Shown here: piece by piece, positions 8,246-18,003 of the stretch | Position numbering within the stretch: position 1 is the stretch's first letter | Layout of the letters: every line of letters starts with the position of its first letter | Origin: Candidatus Saccharimonadota bacterium | Lineage (GTDB): Bacteria; Patescibacteriota; Saccharimonadia; Saccharimonadales; UBA4665 | Direction of reading: 5' to 3' | NCBI GenBank assembly: GCA_025927655.1 | Contig: JAICKY010000004.1 | Span: 1-51,827, forward strand | Length of the DNA: 51,827 bases | Made by a program: the position numbers and the translations under genes | The notes under the pieces: generated by a model | The model's database searches: none | Told to the model about the DNA's origin: nothing | Seen by the model: the letters and a program-made list of their open reading frames with translations, nothing else

Positions 8246-9109
8246 ATGAATGTAAAAAAACTTACAATACAGGATAATGCTTATCCTTCACCACTACGAG
8301 ACATTGCAGGTCCGCCAAAGGAGCTGTTTTATATCGGTGCCGATCCGTCGGAATGGCTTGAGCGGCCACGTGTTGCCATCGTTGGCTCCCGCGGCGTCAG
8401 CCCGTATGGCAAGCAAGTCACGCGGCGGCTCAGTGCCGAATTGGCAGAGCGGGGAACCGTGATCGTCAGCGGCCTGGCACTCGGAGTAGATGGCATTGCC
8501 CACGAAGCCTGTCTGGATGCGCATGGCACTACCGTAGCCGTGCTGGCCAACGGCCTAGACAAAATCTATCCGGCTACCCACACGCAGCTCGGCAGACGTA
8601 TTCTGGAGCAGGGAGGCACCATCATGAGTGAGTACCCTGTGGGTATGCCCGGCTTTAAGCAAAATTTCGTAGCCCGCAACCGGATTGTCGCGGGCCTGAG
8701 CCAAGCGTTGCTCATTACCGAAGCGACAGAGAAGAGCGGCACGCTCCACACCGCCCGATTCGCCATGGAACAGGGACGCGATGTGCTGGCCGTGCCGGGT
8801 AATATAACCAGCCCTGCTAGTGTTGGCACGAATAACCTTATCAAGGTAGGAGCCACCCCTGTAACTTCGGTGGACGACATCTTGTATGTCCTGAACGCCG
8901 GCCACCTGCCAGCAGAACCCATCCGCAGGCGAGGAGACAATGCCGAGGAACAGGCGCTGCTCGATCTGTTATACCGTGGCGCATCCGACGGCCACGAGCT
9001 GCTGGTACAAAGCGGACTGCCAGCCGTGCAATTCAACCAGGTACTTACCATGCTCGAAATAAGCGGTAAAATCCGTGCCCTCGGCAACAACCACTGGTCA
9101 TTAAAATAA
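8246..9109 (+). CDS. dprA: DNA-processing protein DprA/Smf
   Basis: VAIVGSRGVSPYGKQVTRRLSAELAERGTVIVSGLALGVDGIAHEACL; SEYPVGMPGFKQNFVARNRIVAGLSQALLITEA. Confidence 0.95.
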   Translation: MNVKKLTIQDNAYPSPLRDIAGPPKELFYIGADPSEWLERPRVAIVGSRGVSPYGKQVTRRLSAELAERGTVIVSGLALGVDGIAHEACLDAHGTTVAVLANGLDKIYPATHTQLGRRILEQGGTIMSEYPVGMPGFKQNFVARNRIVAGLSQALLITEATEKSGTLHTARFAMEQGRDVLAVPGNITSPASVGTNNLIKVGATPVTSVDDILYVLNAGHLPAEPIRRRGDNAEEQALLDLLYRGASDGHELLVQSGLPAVQFNQVLTMLEISGKIRALGNNHWSLK

Positions 9110-9201
9110 TCCCAGCTCTCGGTCGTAGTTACGTTTGGCAGCAAAAGCAACGGAGCAAACCTGAAGACTTGCTAAACAAAAGAACTGTTACAATAAGCAC
9201 T

Positions 9202-9372
9202 ATGAAACTGCTAATGGCCCTCGGGATAACTATCGGCGGCACCGTAGGCGGCTGGCTTGGTGCCATGCCGGATCACGGCAACTGGCTGGGCGGCTGGAGT
9301 ATCCTGGGCAGCACCATCGGGTCATTTGCAGGCATCTGGGCCGCGTACAAAGCCGGCAAATACTATTTATAA
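9202..9372 (+). CDS. Small Gly-rich membrane protein
   Basis: MKLLMALGITIGGTVGGWLGAM...; two hydrophobic segments. Confidence 0.6.
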   Translation: MKLLMALGITIGGTVGGWLGAMPDHGNWLGGWSILGSTIGSFAGIWAAYKAGKYYL

Positions 9373-9582
9373 CTCAGTCGCTCTACTAGAGCTCATCTCC
9401 ACGAGAGCGGCAGTGACTTGCTGCCCCAACTCAGCGCCGATAGCTCCTTTAGCTGCATACCGCTGATACGCATCGAACCAATGAGCATCGTTGCGCCTCG
9501 CCATGTCAACGACACCCGGGTCGTATACCCCAGGGGAAGCTGCCTCGGCATCTGTAGCACTAAAATTTTCTGCACTCATCAT
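9367..9582 (-). CDS. Hypothetical protein (71 aa)
   Basis: Intact ORF, no recognised domain. Confidence 0.35.
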   Translation of the reverse strand: MMSAENFSATDAEAASPGVYDPGVVDMARRNDAHWFDAYQRYAAKGAIGAELGQQVTAALVEMSSSRATEL

Positions 9583-9990
9583 AATCTCCTAGAATTTAGG
9601 CAAAATACCATATAAAAAACCGCTTCCATCATATGGTAGCGGTCCGTTATGCGCGGGCGTCTTGCCAGTTATTATACATACTCTATTGTAGGGTCATACA
9701 TAGTAAAGCGCAAGTATTTTCTGTAATAATTCTTACAATACTCACTATTTACTATTCCCGTCCTTGTCCCTATGGCAGGCGATCAATGAATCTCTGTGAT
9801 ATATCGCACAATTTACCTTACACTTGCATTTGTATAGCACTATGCGCTAAGCTTACGGCTTGTATGCTCAGGAACGGTCCGGATTCTTTCTGCGGCCAGC
9901 CCATAAAAGGCTGTATACTACTAGAACAATACTTATAGTTAAAGGGAACTTACTGACGATTTCCAAATATCGCAAACAAATTCACCGCAT

Positions 9991-12291
9991 ATGGCAAAAA
10001 ATTTAGTTATCGTAGAGTCACCGGCAAAAGCCAAAACTATCGAGAAATACCTCGGTAAAGATTACACCGTTAAAAGCTCCATCGGCCACATCCGCGGCTT
10101 ACCGAGCAAGAACGGTAGTGTCGACGTGGCCAATAACTTCGCGCCAAAATTCGAAGTTGACCCCGGCAAAAAGAAGGTGATCGCAGAACTAAAAGCTGCC
10201 GCCAAAGCTGCCGACCAGGTGCTGCTCGCAAGCGATGAAGACCGCGAAGGGGAGGCTATAGCCTGGCACGTCGCCGAGGTGCTTAAACTCGATCCTAAAA
10301 CCACCAAGCGAATTGTATTCCACGAAATCACCAAAGGTGCGCTGGACGAAGCAGTAGAAAACCCCCGCACTATAGATATGAACCTGGTAGAAGCCCAGCA
10401 GGCACGCCAATCGCTTGACTATTTGGTGGGATTTGAGCTGTCACCGGTGCTGTGGCGCAAAGTCCGCGCAGGCCTAAGCGCCGGCCGTGTCCAGAGTGTG
10501 GCCGTACGCCTGATAGTGGAGCGCGAAGCCGAAATTGACGCCCACGAGCCCGAAAGCACCTTCAAACTCACTGCCGATTGTATCCTCTCCGATGGCACCG
10601 TATTGCCCGCAGCGTCCAGCAAAAAATTCAAAACCGCCGAAGAAGTTCGTGCCGTATTGGAAGCGTTTGCTACAAGTACCTTCAATGTCGCCAGCATCGC
10701 CAGAAAGCCGGGCAGCCGCAATCCGGGCGCGCCGTTTACCACCAGCACATTGCAGCAGGAAGCCAGCAGTAAGCTCGGCTACAGCCCGCGCAACACCATG
10801 AGCTTAGCCCAACGCCTGTACGAAGCAGGGCACATCACGTACATGCGTACCGATTCCGTTAACCTCAGCACCCAAGCCCTCGGCGCCATGACCGGATTTA
10901 TCAAAGAAAAATACGGCGAAAAATACCACCAGTACCGGACGTTTAAGAGCAAGAGCGCCAATGCGCAGGAGGCTCATGAAGCCATCCGTCCGACCGATGT
11001 AACCAAAGAGTTTGCAGGTGCCGACGAACAGCAGACCAAACTATACAACCTCATCTGGCGTCGCACCTTGGCCAGCCAGATGGCTCCAGCCGAACTGGAA
11101 AATACTACCGTAACCATAAAAGCCAGCGGCAGCCCTGAAACACTCGAAGCCAAAGGCCAGATAGTGCTGTTCGATGGCTTTTTGAAAGTCTACGGCCGAA
11201 GCGGGGACGACACGCTGCTGCCAGCAATGGCCGAAGGCGACGCGCTGACATTGCAGACCGCCGAGGCAACCGAGAACCTCAGCCGCGGCCCGGCCCGCTA
11301 TACCGAGGCGTCTCTGGTGAAAAAACTGGAAGAGATGGGTATTGGCCGCCCAAGCACCTACGCCAGCACCATTAACACCATCCAGACCCGCGAATATGTA
11401 GAACGGGGAGATCTGGAAGGTGTAGAGCGCGAAATTACCGTACTCAAGCTGGAAAACGGCGAAGTTACCGCCCAACCCGTAAAAATTCAATACGGCAAAG
11501 ACAGCAACAAGCTGTTCCCGACCGACACCGGTAAAGTCGTAACCGACTTTTTAGTCAAGCATTTCGCCGAGGTGATGGACTATGATTTCACAAAGAGTGT
11601 CGAAGAAGAATTAGACCAGATTGCGCTGAGCAAAAAGGACCGCATCGGCGTGCTCAAAGAGTTTTACACGCCGTTCCACAAACTGGTCGAAGGCAGCGCC
11701 GACATCAGCCGTGCGGAGGCTACACAAGCCCGCTTACTGGGTAACGACCCCAAAGGTGGCGAACCCATTTACGCTCGCTTTGGCCGTTTTGGGCCCATGC
11801 TGCAGCGCGGTGAGCAAAGCGACGACCCCAAGCCAACATTCGCACCCATGCCCACTGGCAAAAAGATCGAGACGGTCACGCTGGAAGAAGCACTCGTCAT
11901 GTTCCAGCTGCCACGACTGGTGGGTCAGACTGCGGATGGCAAGGACATAAAAGCTAACATCGGCCGTTTTGGGCCTTATATAGTAGTTGACAAGCTGTTT
12001 GTAAGCATAAAACCACTTGATCCGCACACCATTACCCTGGACGAAGCACGCGAACTGTACGCGGCCAAGCTAAAGGCAGAGGCAGAGAAAAACATCGCCG
12101 ACTTCGGTGACGGCATAAAGGTGCTGAATGGCCGCTACGGCCCCTATATAACCGACGGCACCAAAAACGCTAAGATTCCAAAGGACACCGATCCCAAGTC
12201 TGTGACCCATGAACAGGCTAAAGAACTGCTCGCCGCCGCGCCTGCCGCTGGCAAAAAGCGAAACTTCCGCCGCCGCACTATTCAGAAGTAA
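9991..12291 (+). CDS. topA: DNA topoisomerase I
   Basis: MAKNLVIVESPAKAKTIEKYLG Toprim start; ITYMRTDSVNLS active site; C-terminal GRFGPY repeats. Confidence 0.97.
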   Translation: MAKNLVIVESPAKAKTIEKYLGKDYTVKSSIGHIRGLPSKNGSVDVANNFAPKFEVDPGKKKVIAELKAAAKAADQVLLASDEDREGEAIAWHVAEVLKLDPKTTKRIVFHEITKGALDEAVENPRTIDMNLVEAQQARQSLDYLVGFELSPVLWRKVRAGLSAGRVQSVAVRLIVEREAEIDAHEPESTFKLTADCILSDGTVLPAASSKKFKTAEEVRAVLEAFATSTFNVASIARKPGSRNPGAPFTTSTLQQEASSKLGYSPRNTMSLAQRLYEAGHITYMRTDSVNLSTQALGAMTGFIKEKYGEKYHQYRTFKSKSANAQEAHEAIRPTDVTKEFAGADEQQTKLYNLIWRRTLASQMAPAELENTTVTIKASGSPETLEAKGQIVLFDGFLKVYGRSGDDTLLPAMAEGDALTLQTAEATENLSRGPARYTEASLVKKLEEMGIGRPSTYASTINTIQTREYVERGDLEGVEREITVLKLENGEVTAQPVKIQYGKDSNKLFPTDTGKVVTDFLVKHFAEVMDYDFTKSVEEELDQIALSKKDRIGVLKEFYTPFHKLVEGSADISRAEATQARLLGNDPKGGEPIYARFGRFGPMLQRGEQSDDPKPTFAPMPTGKKIETVTLEEALVMFQLPRLVGQTADGKDIKANIGRFGPYIVVDKLFVSIKPLDPHTITLDEARELYAAKLKAEAEKNIADFGDGIKVLNGRYGPYITDGTKNAKIPKDTDPKSVTHEQAKELLAAAPAAGKKRNFRRRTIQK

Positions 12292-12345
12292 GGCACAGGA
12301 AATTACTGCCGTCCCGGCAGGAGAACAGGGCTACCCCTCATCATC

Positions 12346-12407
12346 CCAAGACAAACCCTGCGGGTTTTTCTACGCGACGCCAGGCTATGCCTGGCTGCTA
12401 CTTTTCC
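12346..12407 (+). ncRNA. Putative structured motif H, copy 3
   Basis: CCAAGACAAACCCTGCGGGTTTTTCTACGCGACGCCAGGCTATGCCTGGCTGCTACTTTTCC; same two-hairpin layout as 4195-4269. Confidence 0.5.
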
Positions 12408-12607
12408 GCTACCGCTCCCAACGCTTCTCTATAGTAGGAGACTGAATAGGGTAGCTTTTTCACATTTTGTTCACTCTCCAACTTGTTATATAGTCAGTTT
12501 TTACAACACGAAGTAGACATAAGCGCTTAGTTTATGCTACTATATTTAATATCTCGATGGGGGATGTGTTGACTTTTAAGAGTAATAGTTTTATAGTAAG
12601 GGGCACT

Positions 12608-13636
12608 ATGACCGTAGAAAAGCCGGTAATAAACACAGAATCAATCGTCCAAGATATCCTGGCGAGTATTGATCGTGAGCGCGAACGGGAAATTATCGCC
12701 CGCCGTTTTGGTCTGTTCGACCGCAAAGAAACACTGGAACAAATCGGCGAACTGCTCGGTATCACGCGTGAGCGCGTCCGCCAACTCGAAAAGTCCGTTA
12801 TGACCAAGCTGCGTACTTCCAGCAGTGAATTACCCCACATCACCGAAGTGGAGGCAGCATTGCTCGCTTCTATCGAAGCAGCAGGGCAGACTGCACGCAT
12901 CACCGCTCTCGGCGCTAAACTTACCAGCGAAAACTCTCGCACCGACCAGTCACGCTTAGCCTTTCTGACCGAGCTCACCCCCGGCATCAGCGCCATTTCC
13001 GAAGACGACAACTTCTACCAGTCTGCGGGCAACGCTAAAGTACACGATACCAGCACCATCAAAACAGAGGTAGCAAAACTGGTCGAGACCATCGGCAAAG
13101 CCGGGAAACCAATGGAAACCCGCGAACTAACCAAACTAGCCGCTATGCCTAACGATGTCTACGCTACTGCGCTGGCGACCACCAGCAAGCAGCTGGCGAC
13201 TCTCAACGGCCGCTGGGGCCTCGTAAAATGGCCTACGGTCAACCCGAAGAACATCCGTGACAAAATCTACGTTATTTTGGCCGAACATGGCAAGCACATG
13301 CACTTCAACGAAATCAGCGAAGCTATCAAAGCTAGTGATTTCAAGCGAAAAGATGTTACCACGCAGGCTATCCACAACGAGCTTATCAAAGACAAGCGCT
13401 TCGTACTTATCGGCCGCGGTATTTATGCACTGCGTGAATGGGGCTACAAAAAGGGAACGGTGGCCGACATCATCAGCGAAGTTCTGCGCGAAGCAGGCGA
13501 GCCGCTGCACCGTGATGAGATCGTTAAGCGCGTGCTGAAGAGCCGTTTCGTAAAAGAAACCACCATTCTGCTAAACCTCCAGAGCAAAGCACAGTTCAAG
13601 CGCGTAGCTAAAGCCACTTACGAGCTCGCCGAATAG
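12608..13636 (+). CDS. Sigma-70 region 4-like HTH fused to HARE-HTH (RpoE/delta-like) domain
   Basis: REIIARRFGLFDRKETLEQIGELLGITRERVRQLEKSVMTKLR (sigma region 4); IRDKIYVILAEHGKHMHFNEISEAI...FVLIGRGIYALREWGY (HARE-HTH). Confidence 0.8.
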   Translation: MTVEKPVINTESIVQDILASIDREREREIIARRFGLFDRKETLEQIGELLGITRERVRQLEKSVMTKLRTSSSELPHITEVEAALLASIEAAGQTARITALGAKLTSENSRTDQSRLAFLTELTPGISAISEDDNFYQSAGNAKVHDTSTIKTEVAKLVETIGKAGKPMETRELTKLAAMPNDVYATALATTSKQLATLNGRWGLVKWPTVNPKNIRDKIYVILAEHGKHMHFNEISEAIKASDFKRKDVTTQAIHNELIKDKRFVLIGRGIYALREWGYKKGTVADIISEVLREAGEPLHRDEIVKRVLKSRFVKETTILLNLQSKAQFKRVAKATYELAE

Positions 13637-14060
13637 GGCACTGCCCATACAGGGCAAAGCACCTCAGCCTGATCGCTATCGGTCTGGTAATTTTGCGCCT
13701 GACGGCGCAGAAGGTATTGGTAGCCGCATAGCTGTACAAAATACGAACATAGCTATGTCTGTTCATATATTTGTAAACAATTTGCGAACAGACATACCAG
13801 ATACGGCAAAGGTACAGGATGCTAACGGTTAGGAATAGGCAGTCCTAAGACAGCAGCATAGCAATTGGAGGGCAAGGGATTTTAAACACAATAGGCAACG
13901 GGCAAGCTGAAAAATCCTAGGCGAACGTGCGTGAAGAGCGGCTCAAAACAAACATACACTAGATGTCGCACAATGTATATTTTGCGACTTAGATATAGGC
14001 GGACTAGTTGAGTATGGGTACCCCTCCTGTAGGGGAGTTCTGGACGGATAGCTCACTAAA
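13637..14060. other. Hairpin-dense non-coding region of unknown function
   Basis: No credible ORF; stems such as GCGCCTGACGGCGC, GGATTTT...AAAAATCC, GTCGCA...TGCGAC, CCCCTCCTGTAGGGG. Confidence 0.4.
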
Positions 14061-14395
14061 CGCATTAAAGTCGCGTGCATACAATAGTTTTTACACTATC
14101 TACACTGTGTCTATATCATACGTGCGACATGCATTACATACTGTGCCTATAGAATGCCTAGCGTTCGCGTTTTCAAGCAAACGCTATTTGACTTATCCAC
14201 AGCCTATGTCGTGAAAACATTTGCTTTTTCACGCTTTTGATATTCTATATGTATTCCCTCCCTATTCACCTGCCTGCCCTATTATTTGACATGCGTTATT
14301 AAATATATTTTTTATATGTTTTCCGTTTCGTTTCACTGATGTAAAAATGTGAACATTTTACGAACAACAGGAGGGAGAGGTAGGGGCGTAACATC

Positions 14396-15319
14396 CTATT
14401 TATAGTACACACGCTCCGGTACTCGCACATCTATATAACTAGCCGGCACTGTGCTCCCCAGCTGTTGTATGGTAGCAATAGCCGCCCCGCTCTGCGTCAA
14501 GGCATCAGCCTGTAAATTAAACCGTATAGCATATGGCTGCCCTGCCAGGTGAGCATCCAACTCATAGGGGTTGCCAGCGGGCAGTACAAAGGTGCTCACC
14601 GTCAGGTGAGCAGCTGCTAGCTGATAGGCCTGTGTCACGAGGAAGGTAACCGTACTGCTGGACAGGAACTGCTTACCCGGCTTTGGAACAGTGCTGGATT
14701 GGTCCGCTACCAACGGTACGCCAGCCGGGATACTATGCAGCTTAGCTAGCGTAACTCCTGCTTTATTCAGTGCGTAATTGCCATGGACAGTTTGCAGTAC
14801 GACTGTTGGGTTTGCAACCTGTACGTAAACAATGGGGCGGCTACCTATCAGGGGCAGCCCAAGCGAAACAGTCTGTAGCTCCGGGAATTCCTGCTCAAGC
14901 GCCTGCGCAGTGCCGTTCAGGTTCACCGTAAGTTTACTGTGACTGGTAATACTGCTGCTGAGCAGTTTATGCGCGGCGTCGGCATATACAGAGGCGGGTT
15001 GGAGATAATTAGCAGATACCGGAGTCTTTCCCACTATAATCACCTTGGGGTCGGTACCAAGCGCCAACACCTTAACCACGCATATTACAGCCAGCACTAT
15101 CAACAACCAGAACGGCATTTGAGCCATGGGATTACGGGGCGAAGGCTTATTCTTCTCTGTTTTTACCTGCTCAGGGCGACTCTGCCCACGTTCACGTCGT
15201 ACCTCCGGCCCCCGGTTGCTGTAGTACGAAAAGGCCGGGCCAGGCCCCCCGCTCCGGTTCACCTGCCGGACAGGACCTCTCCCCTGCTCTGCTTCAGTAT
15301 TATTTTTTCGTTTGAACAT
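14396..15319 (-). CDS. ftsQ: FtsQ/DivIB-like cell division protein
   Basis: Single TM after a charged N-terminus, POTRA-like part, position after murG in the dcw cluster. Confidence 0.7.
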   Translation of the reverse strand: MFKRKNNTEAEQGRGPVRQVNRSGGPGPAFSYYSNRGPEVRRERGQSRPEQVKTEKNKPSPRNPMAQMPFWLLIVLAVICVVKVLALGTDPKVIIVGKTPVSANYLQPASVYADAAHKLLSSSITSHSKLTVNLNGTAQALEQEFPELQTVSLGLPLIGSRPIVYVQVANPTVVLQTVHGNYALNKAGVTLAKLHSIPAGVPLVADQSSTVPKPGKQFLSSSTVTFLVTQAYQLAAAHLTVSTFVLPAGNPYELDAHLAGQPYAIRFNLQADALTQSGAAIATIQQLGSTVPASYIDVRVPERVYYK

Positions 15320-16481
15320 GCCCTTTTCCACCGATGCTAAGAAGCAAGTTCGCCAGATCAGACGTAGCGTGCGGCCGCGCGAACGTTGCTAGCGTCGTCC
15401 CAAGTTTCTTGCGCAGGCTCTCATCATCCAGAAGTTCCTCTACCACACGCCCTAAACGCTCTGGCTGCTCAGCCTGATCACCGTTTAACTGCACAATTGC
15501 ATGCCGGTCTGCTAGTGCCTGAGCGTTCTTAACATCCCAGCCCAGCATTTGTGCCGGCACAATAATGCACGCAGCACCTTGCGCAGCCAGACCGGCCAAG
15601 GTGGTAGCACCACCACGAGCGATCACCACATCGGCTGCACCGCTGTAGCGATACAAATCCGTAACAAAACCTTCGATTCGCAGCCTTTTTTTCGCGCTCG
15701 CCGGGAGTCCCAAACTATCGTAGTCGCGACGGGTTTCTGCCAAGTGGGCTCGGCCAGCTATGTGCAGCACCGACAAGTCCGGAAACATGCCTAACAGGTA
15801 CTTTGCATTGGCTACCAATGCTTTATTCAGTGACCGCGCGCCATTTCCGCCGCCGGTCAGCATCAACACCGGCGCTTCCGCTGGCAGCTTCAGCTCTTGG
15901 CGATAGTGCCGTCTCAGCGCAGCATCGACCGGTTTGAAGTCCGCTGCAATCGGCACGCCCACCACCTCTGTTTTGTTTGCGGGATACGGGTAGAGTTCCT
16001 TGGGAAGCGCTACCGCGTGCATAGCAGCCCAGCGTGCAATCAGGCGATTGGCAAGGCTCGGCACGCTGTCAGAGTCGTGCGTGATATACGGGATGTGGTT
16101 GAGCTGGCCGCCCAGTGCCACCGGCACGCTCACAAAGCCCCCGCGTGTAAAAATAATATCCGGCTGCAATTTACGCAGCAGCCAGTAGCTCTGCCACAAA
16201 CCTGCCAGCACGCGGAACATGTCACGAATGTTAAGCGCCTGCACGCGGATGTTGAGCAATTGGCGCCAATCTTCATCTGCATAGCGGCGCAGCTTGCCCG
16301 CCGGCACGCTGTAGACAGCATCAATGCTAGGGTCCTGCGCAGGAATATCAGAAAGATGATCGCCCTTTTGGCCGACGTATATAATTTCGATGGCAGCGTC
16401 ACGCTGCTTTAGTTCATGCGCGACTGCCAGGATCGGGGTGATATGCCCGCCTGATCCGCCGCCCGTCATCACTATCTTCAT
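15300..16481 (-). CDS. murG: UDP-N-acetylglucosamine--N-acetylmuramyl-(pentapeptide) pyrophosphoryl-undecaprenol N-acetylglucosamine transferase
   Basis: MKIVMTGGGSGGHITPILAVAHEL; ADVVIARGGATTLAGLAAQGAACIIVP. Confidence 0.95.
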   Translation of the reverse strand: MKIVMTGGGSGGHITPILAVAHELKQRDAAIEIIYVGQKGDHLSDIPAQDPSIDAVYSVPAGKLRRYADEDWRQLLNIRVQALNIRDMFRVLAGLWQSYWLLRKLQPDIIFTRGGFVSVPVALGGQLNHIPYITHDSDSVPSLANRLIARWAAMHAVALPKELYPYPANKTEVVGVPIAADFKPVDAALRRHYRQELKLPAEAPVLMLTGGGNGARSLNKALVANAKYLLGMFPDLSVLHIAGRAHLAETRRDYDSLGLPASAKKRLRIEGFVTDLYRYSGAADVVIARGGATTLAGLAAQGAACIIVPAQMLGWDVKNAQALADRHAIVQLNGDQAEQPERLGRVVEELLDDESLRKKLGTTLATFARPHATSDLANLLLSIGGKGHVQTKK

Positions 16482-17848
16482 GGCGAATCAACCTCATGCA
16501 TTCTCTCTGTTAGGCGAAGATCGTTCCGGCGGATACCAGGCGGCAACTCCTGAGAGAAGGTGTACCGGGAGTACACCGACGAGCAGGGTCGGCGTCTGGT
16601 GCCGCCGGAACGCCCTGAAGCTGGAGAGAATACATGAGGTTGATTCATAGTCCTTTGCCCGCCGCCCTTTTGGACATTACGTGCGCTAAAACTAGTATAA
16701 TGCGAAATCTGAAAAACCAAACCTAACGCAGCGCCTACAAACAATACACTGGTGCCGCCGTAACTCACAAAGGGCAAGGTTATGCCCTTTAACGGCAGAA
16801 GCCCGATCATGGCACCAACATTAATGATCATCTGCGTGCTCAACCAGGCCAATATGCCCACTACCACCAGTCTGCTAAACACATCCGATGTGCGTTCTAT
16901 AATCAGCCGCAGCCGCGCGAACAGGGCCACAAACAGTCCTAACAACACCATGACCCCAATAAATCCGAACTTTTCGGCGTAGATAGCGAAAATGGAGTCG
17001 TTTTGAGCCTCTGGCAAATAACCATACGCTTGCACGCTGCGGCCTAACCCTAAACCACTGATGCCGCCCGAGCCTACCGCAATCAGCGCCTGGCAGGCCT
17101 GATAGCCGCCGCTGGTAAGACAGTTGGGATGCGCAAACGTCGTAACGCGTTCCCGGCGATACGGGCTAATGACAATCACAAACGTTACAAGCAATGCCAA
17201 AATACTGCCTGCTAGCAAAATACGCCGCATCGGCAATCCAATTACTATCACCATAGCCCCGATCATAGCCAGTATCACTGCAAACGACCCCAGGTCACTC
17301 TGCCCATGGAGCTTGTCAGGAGCAGCCACCACAAACGTGACTGCAAGCAACATATAGGCTAACGGTTTCATCGTGCGCTGCACGTTATTCAGCTGGCCGC
17401 TGGCCGCCTGCCTGGCCAAGAAACTCGCAACCGATACAATGAGGGCGAACTTTAGGATCTCAACCGATTGGAGCGAGAGGCCGCCAAGGCGAATCCAACG
17501 GTGCTGCGGATACAGCGCGTTTACCGGCATTACCAGTGCAACCAAGGTAGCGAGTCCGGCTGCCACCAACAGCGGCATCTGCCACCGCTGCCAGGTCCGT
17601 AGCGGAACCCGGGATGTTACCGAAAACGCCGCAATACTCAGGCCAATGGCAATAAGCTGGCGAGATACGTAATGAGCACCGGACCCACCGCTGGTGGCTG
17701 CCAGCGCAGGGCTAATAGCATAGACCACTGTCAGGCCCACAACCACCAGAAACAACGCCAAAATAACCAGCCAATAGTCCGGCCTGTGCCGGCGTACCGA
17801 TTGGTTATCTACTGGTGAACCACGACGACCCAATGGTACAGCACTCAT
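16478..17848 (-). CDS. ftsW: FtsW-like lipid II polymerase/SEDS protein
   Basis: Multi-TM SEDS protein; PLKGITLPFVSYGGTSVL motif; stop overlaps murG start; C-terminal ~54 aa encoded by a palindromic element. Confidence 0.92.
   Translation of the reverse strand: MSAVPLGRRGSPVDNQSVRRHRPDYWLVILALFLVVVGLTVVYAISPALAATSGGSGAHYVSRQLIAIGLSIAAFSVTSRVPLRTWQRWQMPLLVAAGLATLVALVMPVNALYPQHRWIRLGGLSLQSVEILKFALIVSVASFLARQAASGQLNNVQRTMKPLAYMLLAVTFVVAAPDKLHGQSDLGSFAVILAMIGAMVIVIGLPMRRILLAGSILALLVTFVIVISPYRRERVTTFAHPNCLTSGGYQACQALIAVGSGGISGLGLGRSVQAYGYLPEAQNDSIFAIYAEKFGFIGVMVLLGLFVALFARLRLIIERTSDVFSRLVVVGILAWLSTQMIINVGAMIGLLPLKGITLPFVSYGGTSVLFVGAALGLVFQISHYTSFSARNVQKGGGQRTMNQPHVFSPASGRSGGTRRRPCSSVYSRYTFSQELPPGIRRNDLRLTERMHEVDSP
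16485..16646. repeat. Palindromic element G (162 bp) inside the 3' end of ftsW
   Basis: 22/23 inverted terminal match GAATCAACCTCATGCATTCTCTC / GAGAGAATACATGAGGTTGATTC; internal GTTCCGGCGG...CCGCCGGAAC and GGTGTAC...GTACACC stems. Confidence 0.85.
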
Positions 17849-18003
17849 CGACAGCCCTTCCGCACGCAAAACTCCGCTCGAAACATCCCGATCACGCGTG
17901 CCAGCCTACTACAACACGGGCAGCGCGCGTCGGTTGCGAAGCAAAGGTGGTCATATGTGTAGTTTTCATTTTAGTAATTACCCTTTCAGTATACCATTGC
18001 CGG

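Noticed and set aside
13862-14004. Group I intron in the 13.6-14.1 kb non-coding region
   Set aside because: Motif resemblance to P/R/S only; P4 and P7 pairings do not form and no interrupted exon is visible.
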